A DNA stretch of 64,000 nt from Trichomonas vaginalis G3 (taxonomy: Eukaryota; Parabasalia; Trichomonadida; Trichomonadidae), in contig NC_067205.1 in assembly GCF_026262505.1 (NCBI RefSeq), forward strand, positions 20,209,645-20,273,644, in the 5' to 3' direction. Shown here in pieces: positions 26,727 to 39,052 of the stretch (position 1 is its first letter; every line of letters begins with the position of its first letter). The notes beneath the pieces were generated by a model. The model did no database searches and was not told the origin of the DNA. It saw nothing but the letters and a program-made list of their open reading frames with translations. A program made the position numbers and the translations under genes.

Positions 26727-27229
26727 CACCTGACCTTAATCGAAAATTTAATTGAGTTTTGACCTGTTGGCAAATTCAAGTCCTTAGATATGATATAAAG
26801 TCCTCGGGTAATGTAAGGATTTACAACAAAGTCAACTTCCGGACCATAGCCGAGAATATCGAGCACCATATACACGAATAGTTCATTAAGATGAGGAAGA
26901 CAAAGAATTTCTTTTGGACATGAATGAGTTGTTTTTGAAATTTTTCCAGGAGAGAAGAAATCTGGGTTTCTTGAATAAGGATATTGGCAATTAGTTTTCG
27001 TATAATAAGCTTGAGATTCGCATTGGAATACTGCTCCGAAAAAAGATCCTTTTTTTGGAAAAATTTTGATCTCACCAAAAGCTTTGTGCTGATAAAATTT
27101 CTCTATGACTTTGTCCGAAATTACAAATTGGAACAATTTTGGTGATCTCAAAATATTTCTATTAATGTCACCAATAAGAAAATATTTCCCTGGTTTAGTC
27201 GGAGTTGGATCAAGTTCGATGTCGTTCAA
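26726..27229 (-). pseudogene. Unrecognised host gene, part 2, cut by the Polinton
   Basis: The frame is open from about 27262 downwards but has no ATG of its own. The product (PTKPGKYFLIGDINRN, GAVFQCESQAYYTKTN, MVLDILGYGPEVDFVVNPYI) has ordinary globular composition. It appears to continue the gene that starts at 27516, in another frame, so either a frameshift or a short intron lies near 27245-27265. The last codon is TGA, whose final A is the first base of the Polinton terminal repeat. The reading frame therefore ends because the element begins there, and the true C-terminus is lost or elsewhere. No family recognised. Confidence 0.45.
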
Positions 27230-27243
27230 AGTTCTAATGAATT

Positions 27244-27516
27244 TTAAATATTTTCTATTTTGTTATCGTCCATGATTGGGGTGATTTTCTTGGAAAATTG
27301 ATCTAAGCGGCTTGGAATTGGTAATGGCATGGCTTCAATATAATTTCGAACTAGATCCAAAGTGATATCTATAGGATCTCTTGGATCATTTGGATTTTTT
27401 GGTTTTGCAGGGTTAAGTGGTTCAAATAATACGGCCAATTCTGCATCCTGCCCGAAAATCTTTTGAAGAAAGTCATAAATGGATTCAGGAGAACTTGTAG
27501 TGGTTGATGAATCCAT
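27244..27516 (-). CDS. Unrecognised host gene, part 1
   Basis: I choose the ATG at 27516 (MDSSTTTSSPESIYDFLQKI). The 90 codons have plausible protein composition: a Ser/Thr start, then FLQKIFGQDAELAVLFEP, a Pro/Asp linker NPNDPRDPIDITLDLV, and IPSRLDQFSKKITPIMDD. The frame ends at 27244, just where the second part picks up in another frame. Together they would make a protein of about 260 residues up to the Polinton edge. I do not recognise the family, and an intron cannot be excluded. Confidence 0.4.
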   Translation of the reverse strand: MDSSTTTSSPESIYDFLQKIFGQDAELAVLFEPLNPAKPKNPNDPRDPIDITLDLVRNYIEAMPLPIPSRLDQFSKKITPIMDDNKIENI

Positions 27517-28053
27517 AAAAGTATAACAAAACAATTATAAATAATTTCGGAAATTGAAATGTTTTCAAATTTTTGCAAATAAAAATATTATAAAGATCAC
27601 TTCAATAACAAAAATGATGGCATTAAATTTTTGAGGAAGTTTTAGAGGTAGTTCAAAATTGAATGACCGCTATGTATAATTCAAAATGTTTTTATATATA
27701 TATATATATTTAAAAAATTATCATCGTTATATTAGAAAAAAAAGTGTATTTTTGTGAATAACAGATGACCGAATTTCAATGCGATCACAAAAGGAAATTT
27801 TTAATGAATTTGTAATAGTGACAACAATATTAAGTGACTATAAGATTTGTTATCTTTGAGTGTAATTTGAAAAATTAAATAGTTGTAAATGAAGATTAAT
27901 ATTTTGCACCTTTTTGCACATTTTGAATTAAAATTCAAAAAGCGCAAAAAAGGTCGCAAATCTTTATGAACTTTTTCAATATTTTTTTGGATTTTAATTT
28001 TGAAAACATCTCAAAATTTGAAAGACGAATTGAAAAAGTGCAAAATATTTACA

Positions 28054-28102
28054 AACTTTATGCACGAAATTGAGACTTCGTCTCAATTTCATACATAAAG
28101 TT
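28054..28102. repeat. Hairpin with TTC loop
   Basis: Inner arms GAAATTGAGAC / GTCTCAATTTC are perfect around a TTC loop. Outer arms AACTTTATG / CATAAAGTT continue the pairing after a short asymmetric gap. Confidence 0.8.
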
Positions 28103-28278
28103 GATATTTTTCTTTGATTTTGAGTAGCCGTACACTTCATTTGAACGAACGTTTTTTCACATTCACAATTTTTTGTGCCAAAAATTTATATCATTTATAA
28201 TGTAATCCATTTTCATATTTTTATAAAAAAACACAAAAATTCGAAACTATTCAAAATAATTGAAAGCTGTTCCCTCAT

Positions 28279-28402
28279 ATAAACTGCGGTCCAAAAGGCG
28301 TACCTGGCAGAAATCGACTTTTTGAGATAAACTCATATAATTAATTGTATGACTTCTCTCAAAAAGTTGAACGTAGGTACGCCTTTTAACTCGCAGTTTA
28401 TA
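28279..28402. mobile_element. Foldback/MITE-like element, 124 bp, TA-flanked
   Basis: The 27-bp ends ATAAACTGCG....AAAAGGCGTACCT are inverted repeats differing only in a 4-bp block. Inner arms GACTTTTTGAGA / TCTCAAAAAGTTGA extend the foldback. TA dinucleotides at both edges would fit a Tc1/mariner-type target, but no transposase is present. Confidence 0.55.
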
Positions 28403-29850
28403 AAGCAAATTTGACGGTCCATTAATACTCACTATTTACCAAGTTACACCTAAGATGCCTCTCCTCGAGTTCTACTCCAAGGCTCCATTCGATTATTTAG
28501 TCATATTTGGCACCAGTTCCTCAATTGGGATTTTATCATGTACATTCATATTTTCTAAGTTTAATTGTTAATAAAACTTTAATTTTAATCACTAATTACA
28601 TAAAGTTGTGTATTCTTTTTTAATTTTTATTCTAAACCACACAAAATCATACATAAAGTTGTAAATCTATGGAATGCACATTATGCTTATTATAAATAAT
28701 CAATTATTTCAGATTTTTATAATTTGAGACAAGCAGTCCAGCATTTCGAAGTTAGTTATGAGATTTTTATATATTTAATTGATGTATAAGTATGTTATTA
28801 TAAGCAGATATCAATAATGTATTAATATTTACAATTTACAATAAAAATATTCATTTAAATTTTTATTAATATATATAAATATAGGGATAGAAGTCTCAAT
28901 TTTTTTAATTGAGAGGAAATTTATAGGCACAATTTTATTATTGATTTGGATTTTTTAGATGATTTTAAAGATTGAAGTCTCAATTTTGGCAAAAAACGGC
29001 TAATGTGGTCTCAATTTTTGGCAGAAAATTAAAATAGATAAATTAGTAGATAATATATAGGTTGAGATGTATTAATATCTAATTATTAACGATTTTGAAC
29101 AATTTCAATGAATTTTGAATTTCAATTTTGCAAGAGTATGACTTAGAAGAATTTCCTTATGTAATCAATTTATGCACCTAATAATAGAAAGATGTAAGTG
29201 AAATATATTGAGAATGGGAAGAATATTTGAAATTTATTTCCAAATAAAAAGGTATTTAATGAATATTTATAGATGAGAATCTGACCTATATCAAAATTAA
29301 ACCAATGATGTTATATCATGCTTGAATTCTAAGTCTGATTCACAAATTTGGAGAATGTGAAGTAAATAGCAAAACTCCTCTCAATATTTTTTGTGAGTGT
29401 CTTTTGTCACTTTTTGTGTCTTTCTTTTTATAATTGCTTGTGATATCTCATATGATTGGGAACAAAAATAACCACTTGGAATCGGATTTTGAACCTGATT
29501 TAATTTTGAAATTAATTGATCATGTAATTTTCGGATATTTAACTGGATCAATCCACAGTATAATATAACACAAATTAATATATGCTATTAGTTTAAAAAC
29601 GATTAAAAATTGCAACCGAAAATGGTCAAAAGTAAGTCACGAAAATATGAAATTTAGATAGCTAATTTGATTTAATTAAAGATGACAAAAAAATATTTTT
29701 AGTCTCATATATAGTCATCTCAAAATCGCAGTTGAATAGCAATTCAATTTTTTGAGAGACAAGGCTGTCATGCACCAGTGTGTTATAACAGATCGATTTT
29801 ATTTGAAATTTCATAAATTAATAATTATAATAAATTTGATATTCAGAGAC

Positions 29851-29934
29851 GGCGCTACGCGCCTTTTAGCATTCTGGGCACTTACGTGCCCAGAATGCAA
29901 GCTTGAGAAATTTGAAACTTCGTTTCAAATTTCT
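29851..29934. repeat. Cluster of three perfect hairpins
   Basis: Three consecutive hairpins within 84 bp. GGCGC/GCGCC lies at 29851-29863. GCATTCTGGGCAC/GTGCCCAGAATGC spans 29869-29898 with loop TTAC. AGAAATTTGAAAC/GTTTCAAATTTCT spans 29906-29934 with loop TTC. All arms are perfect. Confidence 0.85.
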
Positions 29935-30626
29935 GCCATGCTGTTATGGACAAAGAAAGTCAGTACAAAAAAAAAATTTTGAAATTGAGAATAAAAATAA
30001 TATCGTGATTTTTCGTGATATATGGATTTTTTAGAAGATTTTAGAGATTGAAGTCTCAATTTATAAAAATTTTTTAAATTGAGAGGAATTTTAATGATAT
30101 TATTTTATTTGATATTTGAATTTTTTAGATGATTTTAGAGATGTCAGTCTCAATTTAAAAAAATTTACAAAAAATGATCGTAAAATAATCGTTTTTGTTC
30201 AAATCCTTTTCATTTCGGGAAATTGAAGTTAAATATCAAAGAGATGGTCTATGCATATGTTAAATCAAATCATTAAAAAGTGTTTTGATGACTTTTTCTA
30301 ACCGCAAATCGTCACTTTTTGCTGTTTTAAAATTATTATATATCCTATATGCATATAAGATACAAATTAATATTAAAACCCCAAAATCGATTTTTGAGAG
30401 AATCAAATTTATCACATCTCATCGTTGTTCCGAATTAATATTTTATTTGTAATGTACATATTATCATAATTACATTCATCATATTAAAATTCAAAAATAA
30501 TTTTTGAGTTTCAGATCTCCCTAATTTCCCATATAAATATATGTTTATTTTATTAAAAATAGAATGTCCAATTATTGATAAAAATCGATCCGCTTTTCTA
30601 CCGGTCAAGCTGTATATATATAGAAC

Positions 30627-30707
30627 CCATCCATGTAAACCTCGATGTCACTTTTGCGGCCGAGCGGAGCGAGGCCGCAAAAGTGACATCGAGGTTTACA
30701 TGGATGG
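30627..30707. repeat. Perfect 35-bp-arm hairpin
   Basis: The arms run from CCATCCATGTAAACCTCGAT to CTTTTGCGGCC and back without a mismatch, around the 11-base loop GAGCGGAGCGA. The loop and arm ends are GC-rich in very AT-rich DNA. A short open frame crosses it but is explained by the repeat. Confidence 0.9.
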
Positions 30708-31621
30708 AAAAAAAGTGCATGAAATGCAATATGATTTAATTATATTGATAATTCAAAATAAAGATTTTGAATATTGAATAAATGTAAACATCTAATTTTG
30801 TTAGTCCTGTCTTTCTCATAAATTTATAACAGTATGCATCATGGATTACTTGGTTTTATTAAAAATTTGCAATTTGGGTCACATTTTTAATCATTAATAT
30901 TTTGAAACTCAAAATCAAGACATTTTAATGATTTTTGATATATAACAGTTAGTTTCTGCATCAATACTGATGAAACAATGCAATTTCAATTTTCTGAACA
31001 AAAAATGCTCGTTTATTATTTTCGTGGTATGATGGATAAATGAATTAACAAGCCGAAAAGCAATCCCAAACTAGCAGAAAATGGATGCTTTTCCATTTGC
31101 GTTAAAAGATCAAGTAGAATTTCTTAATTCGCCATCAAATTCAAATCATTTCCTGCTGGATGTTTCCATTATTTGTATGGTCACATTGTTTTAGAACAAC
31201 AAATCTGAATTTCTAGTAACAAAGCTCAAAATTCTTCCAAATCAAAATTTTATTTTGGATTTTTTGCCAAATTACAAAATTTCATTTCGAAAAGAGGATA
31301 CTACATGGAAGCTAGTATGTATTCCTTAATTTCGACCCAAAATCAATTGGATTTCATTGATAATTCCTATCGTCTTTTTTTCCAAAAAAACTATTTATTA
31401 TTATTCTTTGTCTTGTATATAGATAGTAAAAATCTTCGTCTTAAAACTTTTCTTAATCTCATAGAAAAAAAAGCCCTCAAATTAAGCGTCCAGAGCCTTG
31501 CCCTCTCAATCAAAATTAGAGTAGTGAGGTTTACAAATCCCAATTCAATACACAGAGGTTTACATTTTATATTGAGGGGCCCTCACTACTGAGATTTTGG
31601 GAGCACTATATATATCGCATC

Positions 31622-31652
31622 TATCGGCGCGCGGCTTCGCCGCGCGCCGATA
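31622..31652. repeat. GC-rich perfect hairpin with TTC loop
   Basis: TATCGGCGCGCGGC / GCCGCGCGCCGATA, 14-bp arms, loop TTC. It is nearly pure GC inside AT-rich DNA. Confidence 0.85.
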
Positions 31653-33140
31653 TAAGCTGACAATTCTATGAGTTGTTCTCAAAACATTCAATAGGCCCCT
31701 CAAAGAATTTATTTTTTCAAGAATCAATTCAAGCATTGAAGAAAAGAATTTCTAATATGATCTTAATTATTTCTTTCAAAAACATTCGAATTTTGTAAAT
31801 TTTCAGACAAAAATTATTATCTTTACTTTATCTTTGTGTCGTTGCGAGCGCAAGCACGAGCGTCAAAAAGTTCTCGCTGAGCAGCTCGCCATAATTTTGC
31901 ATATCGTTGTGCATCAATAAGAGCATCAATCAAATTTTTAGTCTAATATATCTTCAATTTAGATGATTAATATCGTAATTCTAAGATTGTGGTTAACATA
32001 TGAGATCCTTGATCTGTTTCCTATAAAGCTCATAATGCCGTAAGCCTTAATATCATACCAATATTGTAAACAATATCAATTCTACTGCACTATTTTAATA
32101 AATTATTTATTTTATCAAAACTGATCTACTTCTTGTACTGAATCATCTCATGTCGATATATAAATGATTTCTATAAATAATTTACGCTTTGTATAGTCTC
32201 AAGCCAAGTTTCAGGCCAAAATTCAGATTGTAAGGAAGTGACTAAGCTTGTCGGACCTGTGATTTCTCGCCAGAACCGGAGATTCTTTCAAAAATTTTCA
32301 GGCCTCGGGCGATAAATCGCCCTCGGCCAAAATGCACATCAATTTATAGTCAGAGACAATCAATTCCAAAAGGGCTTTTTTCTTTCTTATTTTTTATTAT
32401 TATTGTCCATCATGTTATTACTTTCGTTCTTAATTATTCTTCCATATTTTTTAAATTCAAGTTAATCGAAAGGTAGTCTCACGAAAATACGTTATTTTCC
32501 CGATGCCTTGGAAGCAGCTTTGCAGGTTACCCGTAAGGTAACCAGTAGAAGTTTCTGAGCAAGGATGAAGAAGATTAAAGAGCCTTTTTATTGCAAACGC
32601 TATATTTGTAAGTGTCTTTGTAGAACTTCTCATAAATTCAAAGATTTCCAAAAACGAATTTTTCGATTTTGATATAATAAATGATATTTAAACAAATTAT
32701 AGATGTGTTTGCAATTAAAAAAATCCGAGTTAACTACAATATCTTCAATTTTTGTCGTTCACTTTTTCATGTCATACTGATAGCAAGAATACTCACCCAA
32801 TTTGGTTACACTTCATGATAGTTTGAAGTAAAAAAATGCCACAGTTTTTTTTATTTGATATCGTTATCTAAATTTTGTACAGAAATGAAATAAATTATAA
32901 TATGAAACGTGTGTTATTATGCTTGTTGGGAAACAATCCAATACTTATGTCTGAATGAAATGATTATTTCTACGAGATTTTCATATTCAGCTAATAATGC
33001 TATCAAAATCAAATAACAATAAAAAGTTATTTTGTACATAATGTAACTTAATCTTTAATACTATATAGAACTTCGAAATACGACTAAACGGTGCGAGTTA
33101 CGCGATTAAATACCTTTTTTTCGATCGAAACTTGAAAGTG

Positions 33141-33228
33141 AGGATAACTCAATGGGTAGGGGTATGGGTTCGACTTTTTCTATTGGGCAACTATTTTTTT
33201 CTTTTCATTGTTTCAGCATTTTTTTATG
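33141..33228 (+). mobile_element. SINE-like repeat, copy 1, with tRNA-like head
   Basis: The tail 33167-33228 (from GGTTCGACTTTTTCTATTGG to AGCATTTTTTTATG) matches 40788-40849 on the other strand with two mismatches in 62 bp. The head AACTCAATGGGTAGGGG resembles an A box, and GGGTTCGA resembles a B box only about 10 nt away, as in a tRNA-derived promoter that lost its anticodon arm. Confidence 0.55.
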
Positions 33229-34119
33229 CGATTATGCATAATTATTTGATTTCCTATATATTCAATAATAAATTTGTTCCGAACTCTTAACAAATAAATA
33301 AATTTTTAGAATATTTAAATTTATAGCTCCCTACATTAATATAAAGTGTTCGAATAGTTCATATATAGTTTCTTTAAAATAATTTGTTTCATTTTAAATT
33401 GGTTTGGCACAATGCTTGACATAACATGCACAAAGCTATGCCATTTTAAAATATGTATATCAATCAAGCCGATTAAGTCCATCCTAAACGAAAATCATCG
33501 ATACTCATGAATTTATGATAGTCGTTCTTGATATAATTGCGCGTTTTAAAAAATGCTTACTTTTGAACACAGAACTTATCTATCCATATTTATCAATGAA
33601 AGTTTATAAGATGCATTAATGACAAAACCTTACTTTATCAATTATAATCTTATCGTAAATTTCAAACTACAATACTGTGGGGCAAATATTAAATAACCAC
33701 TATGTTGCGGATTTTATGTAAGTCTGCAAACTGTAAAATGTAATTAAACACAAATAAAAAAAAAATGTAAATTTTAATCGAGAAATTTAGCAATCTTGAA
33801 AGCCTTGATCGGCATCTTTTACAAGATGTCAGTAATGCATATTCAATAACTATGAAAATCTAGCCAAGCATGGATTTTTTTCGAAAAAAAATTGTATTAA
33901 ATTTCATTTTTCATTCTTTATACAAGTTTTAACCTTTGGTGCAATTATATCCTATCGCAAATGCATTATTGACGTTATTACTTGGATACTTCTTCATAAC
34001 GCTAAATCTTCAAATTAGTTATGTTTGTTACTAATAGAAGTTGGAAAGGTATTAAAAAAGGAAATGTTAATAAATATACATGTTTAATTAAAAAACAAAC
34101 AAGAATAAATTAAATAATT

Positions 34120-34374
34120 TTATTTCTTAGGAAAGTCTAAGTTTTGTAATAGATAAATTGCTTTTTGTGTCTCTTCTTCATCAATTTCTGGATGTTGATT
34201 CTCAGGTGGCGGACTAATTAAAACATCATGGGCAATATCAAACCATTGTTTTAGTTCGTTGGCAGAAGGAAAATGATCTTCTTGTATTGGCGTTATTAAT
34301 GATTGAAAATCATCAGTTGATTCTGCATTTTGGGAATTTTCCAAATTTTCATTTGGAAAATTTGAATTTTGAGA
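34120..34374 (-). pseudogene. Short gene-like fragment without ATG
   Basis: An 84-codon frame with non-random, protein-like composition (NSQNAESTDDFQSLITPI; PSANELKQWFDIAHDVLISP; EEETQKAIYLLQNLDF), rich in Glu, Asp and Gln, unlike the AT-noise frames nearby. No ATG is present before the upstream stop, so it is either a decayed 3' gene end or a 3' exon. No family recognised. Confidence 0.3.
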
Positions 34375-35095
34375 TATTGTTTAAGCACTCAGATCTCATT
34401 TTTAAAATATCTGCACCAAATTCTTACATCTGATAATTTTCATGTGTAACCAATGTTTCCCAATCCATTTGCCATACCCTACTAATCGCAAATTCATTCC
34501 CTTTAATTTTGTATTAAATTTAAATTCCAATCTTAATTTCTACATTATTTATGCTAACCCTTTAAATTTTGTTCTTATTTATTCACCCTCAGATACAAAT
34601 TTATTTAGAATGTATTCCTCTGAGGTCTATATTTGTATTCGAAAATAAAATCTTTAAAACTCTCTAAGTTATCATTTTCTCTTCAGATATCTAATATTTT
34701 TCTAATGACATAACTACTTTGGACGCATATCCAAATTCCAAAAAAAATATGGAAAAAATAAAAATGAAATTGAAAAATACAATTTTTGATATGTAAAAAG
34801 AGATTTTGAAAAAAATTGGGAAAAAGAGTATCTAATAAAATTGTTTGAGATCTATGTAGACATAGTTTTTACATTAAAAAATCAATAATATTGAAATTGA
34901 TCTGAATATATCTTTTTTTTTAAGTTTGAATGCATTAATCTCAAAGCATTTGATAAAATACTGGTTTTATTTCAAAATTCTAAATAATTTGTAATTAGAT
35001 CTTTATGATGTAATTTAATTTTAAACAAGTACAGATAAAGAGAATCATAATAAAGGTGATCTATATTGCTTAAGTAAAATTGAGTATAATAGATC

Positions 35096-35303
35096 GATCT
35101 GAGGAAGTAGATTTGAGAGTCGAGAGTTTAGATCTTAGCAACAAGATCTGAGGAAGTAGATCTTAGCAACAAGATCTGAGGAAGTAGATTTGAGAGTCGA
35201 GAGATCTTAGCAACAAGATCTGAGGAAGTAGATCTTAGCAACAATATCTGAGGAAATAGATTTGAGAGTCGAGAGTTTGGATCTTAGCAACTAGATCTGA
35301 GAG
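35096..35303 (+). repeat. Compound minisatellite of three modules
   Basis: Modules GATCTGAGGAAGTA, GATTTGAGAGTCGAGAG and GATCTTAGCAACAA alternate in varying order about a dozen times. Most differ by single bases. Every module begins with GAT, so units may have shuffled by recombination at GATCT. Confidence 0.8.
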
Positions 35304-36488
35304 TTTTATCATTTCCGGCATATTGGGCCGAAAAGGAGTGATCCGCGTAAGTATGAAAAAAAGTGAATTTTGTTGTATGGTGTTTTTTATTATATCCGTT
35401 TCTCTCACAATTTTCAATAAATATTATTGTTCAAACGGAAATATAAATAAACAATTCAAAAATAAAAATGTAAATGTAAATTGAAAATGTATTATAAACA
35501 TGCTAAAAAGCGTATATTTTAAACTTAAAGGAAAAATGAAATTCGTAAAAATGAGCATGATGTTTGATAAGGGAGTTTTAATTTTTTTTTCAAAAAAATT
35601 AAGGAACTTAAATTGAGATTATCAGGCTATGTAGTGGGTATTTTTACGATCTGACTGCAGAAATCGAATCAGCGAGACCCGAAGATTCATATTCCGCCGG
35701 AAAAATAGGGTTTCGAGGCGTAGATAGGGATAAAAAGATGCTTTAAGAAGATCTCAGTAGAAATATGGTTTATAAGAGGATATAGGTCAGGATATAAGAT
35801 TATGAAAATTGAAGAAGTGAATTATCAAGATGTATTTATGAGTAAACTATATTGTTTTAAGCTATCTAAATCTGTTTTGATATAAATTAAAGCGTATACT
35901 TATGCAAAATGCGAAATTTAAATTAATACTTTTTTTTGCTATTTGGACACAAAGCTAACAATCCATCCAATAAATGACGTATACCTAGCGAGATGAAGCA
36001 TTTTAACATGAAAGACAAGAAAATCTGATTACTTGTGTTGAAAGTTTCTGTATTTCGTCTTCTTCCAAACACAGCGTTCAGATGCAGAAGAAAATGCAGC
36101 CGTAATGACGCAAAAAGACACTAAAATAAATTGGAGAATTTCTGAAAGTTTTTACTGAGCTTTGTTATTGAACCCGAATTTGTTGCTGAGTGACAGGATA
36201 TTAAATCTACGACATTCATGAGTAATTGTTATCAATTTGTCAATAAATTATGTTGAAGATGGTTTAAATGTCTTCGAAGGCATGAAATTAGATCCTAAAT
36301 CTGTTTGAGTTAATAAAAGAGAACAAATGTTGAAAGAGTTGTCATATTGCCTACAAAATTTTCAAACATTTGCATTGAGACAATGTGAAAAAATGATGTC
36401 CAAAATACCTTTACTAAAATATTTTTAATTTGAATCATAACAAGGAAAAACAATAATGGCAGAATAAGAAAAAAAAACAAAGATGTTA

Positions 36489-36552
36489 TGATTTGAACAG
36501 TTGCCTTTTAGATTCAAAAAGAGCATAGTGTTCACAACCACTACACTACCTT
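36489..36552 (-). other. tRNA-like segment on the minus strand
   Basis: Read on the minus strand: GGTAGTGTAGTGGTTGTGAA (A-box-like, with GTGT/ACAC able to form a D stem) and, 40 nt on, CTGTTCAAATC (B-box-like), followed by a T-rich tail. Anticodon and T stems do not pair well, so this is a degenerate tRNA or SINE head rather than a working tRNA. Confidence 0.4.
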
Positions 36553-38961
36553 CCTTTCTGATAAAAAGCTGAATAATTAGTATTTAATGAATTCTCCAAC
36601 TTGGGGATTTGCGGCTTTTCCAAAATCTGTTATGATAGTTCTATATAGCAATTGATATATAATATGTTTTTTATAATCAAATAATTTTTTAGTCCAGATA
36701 AATTTTTTAAAATTTCAAAGTCTTTCCATTCTACTAACGCTCTTCACATCCATATTCTTTACCATATATGTAATATAACGCCTTATTTTAATTCCCATGT
36801 TTACGATTTATTTGTCGAAAAACTGTCTTGCCCATTAACATCTCGCGAAAATTTTCGACTTTTTGAATGGCCGTTTTCAAGATCTCAAAAACTGGGGGAT
36901 ATTTTTTACAAAGCTAATCGACATTTATTTACCACATATATGTACTATACAATGCACCTGGTTTCATCGAATTTTTACCGTCAGTTTTCTCGTGAGACTA
37001 CCTTTGTTAATCGCTTTAATTTAAATCAAATTGCTACAGTGTTACCAAGTATGAATAATAATAAGACCACCGATGTCAAAAAGGCATAATAAAAATCGAA
37101 ATAACACATCTCGAAATAGCCAACATAGAATTTTTTACCACTCTTTATTTTTATTCATTTTTTAATGTATTTTCGTATACATTGTTAACTGGAGAAAAAT
37201 GCTAAAATCTGGCAAAGTTATTGCAAATCGAAGGGAAAGAATTGCTTTTAAATAATATTAGGTACCAGAAATTAATATACCCCTCAAGGTAATTGCAATA
37301 ATGGTTCAAATATTTCTATAGTTCCAAATACATTCAAATAAAATTGTAATCTTAATTTTAAAATCCAAATTGATAATATCATCACAGAGTATACATAAGT
37401 GTAGTTTTTTTTGTATCTATTTACTTGTTATCGTTTAAATATCATCATAAAATCTTAATTATAAACTATTTTGAAAATTGGTATGAAACCAATATTTTTA
37501 TAAGAAGTACTGATATTTAATACATTCTAGCTTTTAAAATTTGATATTATCATATCATTCTTCGACTTTTATTGACTTTTTACACATTAAACGATGTAAA
37601 CATGATTTTGTTTCAATTTTATTACATATCATTTTTCTAAATTATTTGCAAAATCATTTTTTCTAGCTGAAAAATGTATTTTTTAATTTCATCTTTGTTT
37701 TTTCGGATTTTTTTTGGAATTAAGAAGTGTGTAGCAGCGGAGCAGTGCCAATATAAAAGTCTTACATACCTTAAGAGATATGGCATTCCAAACGGGAACC
37801 GCGGTTGGTTACCATGGATTTCCGTCACCGGTCACATTTTAAAGATTTTTAAAGCCTTATAAAAATATGCTTTGTAAATCATTTTTTGTAAATCGGCAAA
37901 AATTTGGTAATTTTCTTCAACTAATAAATCTGCGAATAGCATTTATAATACAAGAACAATCTTTTAAAATGCGTTTGATTCATTTTTGTATAATTTCATA
38001 TAGGCACATATATTCTTCCGGGACTTTCCGTGATTTTACCGTAAAATCATTAGTTTACACCAATTTTTCCGTATTTTGAATAGTTTACTGCACTTTTTCC
38101 GTAAAATTGAGTTACGGGAATCCGCAAAATTTCCGGACCTCATTTTTCATAGAATATAATAATAATATTTGATAAAAAGATATATTATTTATATTTTTGA
38201 TTTTTGAATTACGGAAAAAGTGAATTGTTAACTTGATTTTTTTATATGGTTAATTTTTCAAATGATATTATGAAGATCTAAAATATTAAAAGTAAAAAAT
38301 TGAATTACGGAAAAAGTGAGGTCAAAAGTGAAATAAATTTGCAGAACAATTTTCATTGAAATAAGACATTGAGTATCACACTTTAGTGAATCAACATCTA
38401 TAAGAATGAAGTGTTTTGAAGCTGAAATAATATTGAATAGAAATTAATTTTTTCTGAAATTTTGAATGAAATTATAGGAAATAAAAAAATTACTAAATAT
38501 TGTATTCATACAAATATATTATTTTAAAGGAAAAATAGATGCTGATAGAAACGATGAAAAATTTTGAAAACTTTACAATTAATTTATGTTCGTTAACCAC
38601 AGAGCTTGCAATCCAAAGCTCACGTTAGACTACAAGAGTCATGAAGTCTCATACTAAGGGATATCCAACATATATTTTAATAATCTAATGTTTGTGACAA
38701 ATATTCAACATAAAATTAAGTTTTCGTTTCGTTACAAGGCATTCATACTTTGGAGATATCATATTTAATGTACAGAAAAGTTAATATTAAACAATACATG
38801 CTAAAGAATTAATAAATAAGATAATAAAATAAATTTATACGTAATTACTTTCATTTAATATGCTTTATGCTGTATAATATTGATTAAGAGGCATTAAAAG
38901 GTTCCATAGTCTGCTTTTATAGGCAAGATTTTTGATAAAAATTTTAAATTTTGAAAAATGA

Positions 38962-39052
38962 TGAGAAAAGGAAAAAAAAGGTAAATGAGAGCAAGAGGAG
39001 GGAAAAAAAAGAAAAAGAAAAGAAAGGGAAGGGAAAAATAAAAGAAAGAAGG
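38962..39052 (+). repeat. Polypurine tract
   Basis: About 90 bases almost purely A and G, uninterrupted from 38993 to 39038. Short open frames on either strand are a by-product of it. Confidence 0.8.

Larger units (their letters stand above)
27517..34119. other. Gene-poor AT-rich DNA with hairpins and short repeats
   Basis: No convincing coding region. Short open frames here are AT-biased, lack domains and often arise from hairpins. Structured sites, listed separately, include hairpins at 28054-28102, 29851-29934, 30627-30707 and 31622-31652, a foldback element at 28279-28402, and a SINE-like repeat at 33141-33228. Small GC-rich islets (for example 32270-32335) stand out against very AT-rich surroundings. 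Confidence 0.5.

Noticed and set aside
30541-30777. 78-codon open frame
   Set aside because: Its centre is the perfect hairpin, and the rest is AT-rich noise.
32457-32651. 64-codon minus-strand frame
   Set aside because: Composition is only weakly protein-like. A CGTGAGACTACCTTT word shared with 36991-37005 suggests dispersed repeat sequence instead.
37637-37862. Overlapping open frames on both strands in a slightly GC-richer islet
   Set aside because: No domain, and both strands are equally open. An RNA gene was considered, but no paired structure or pol III boxes were convincing.
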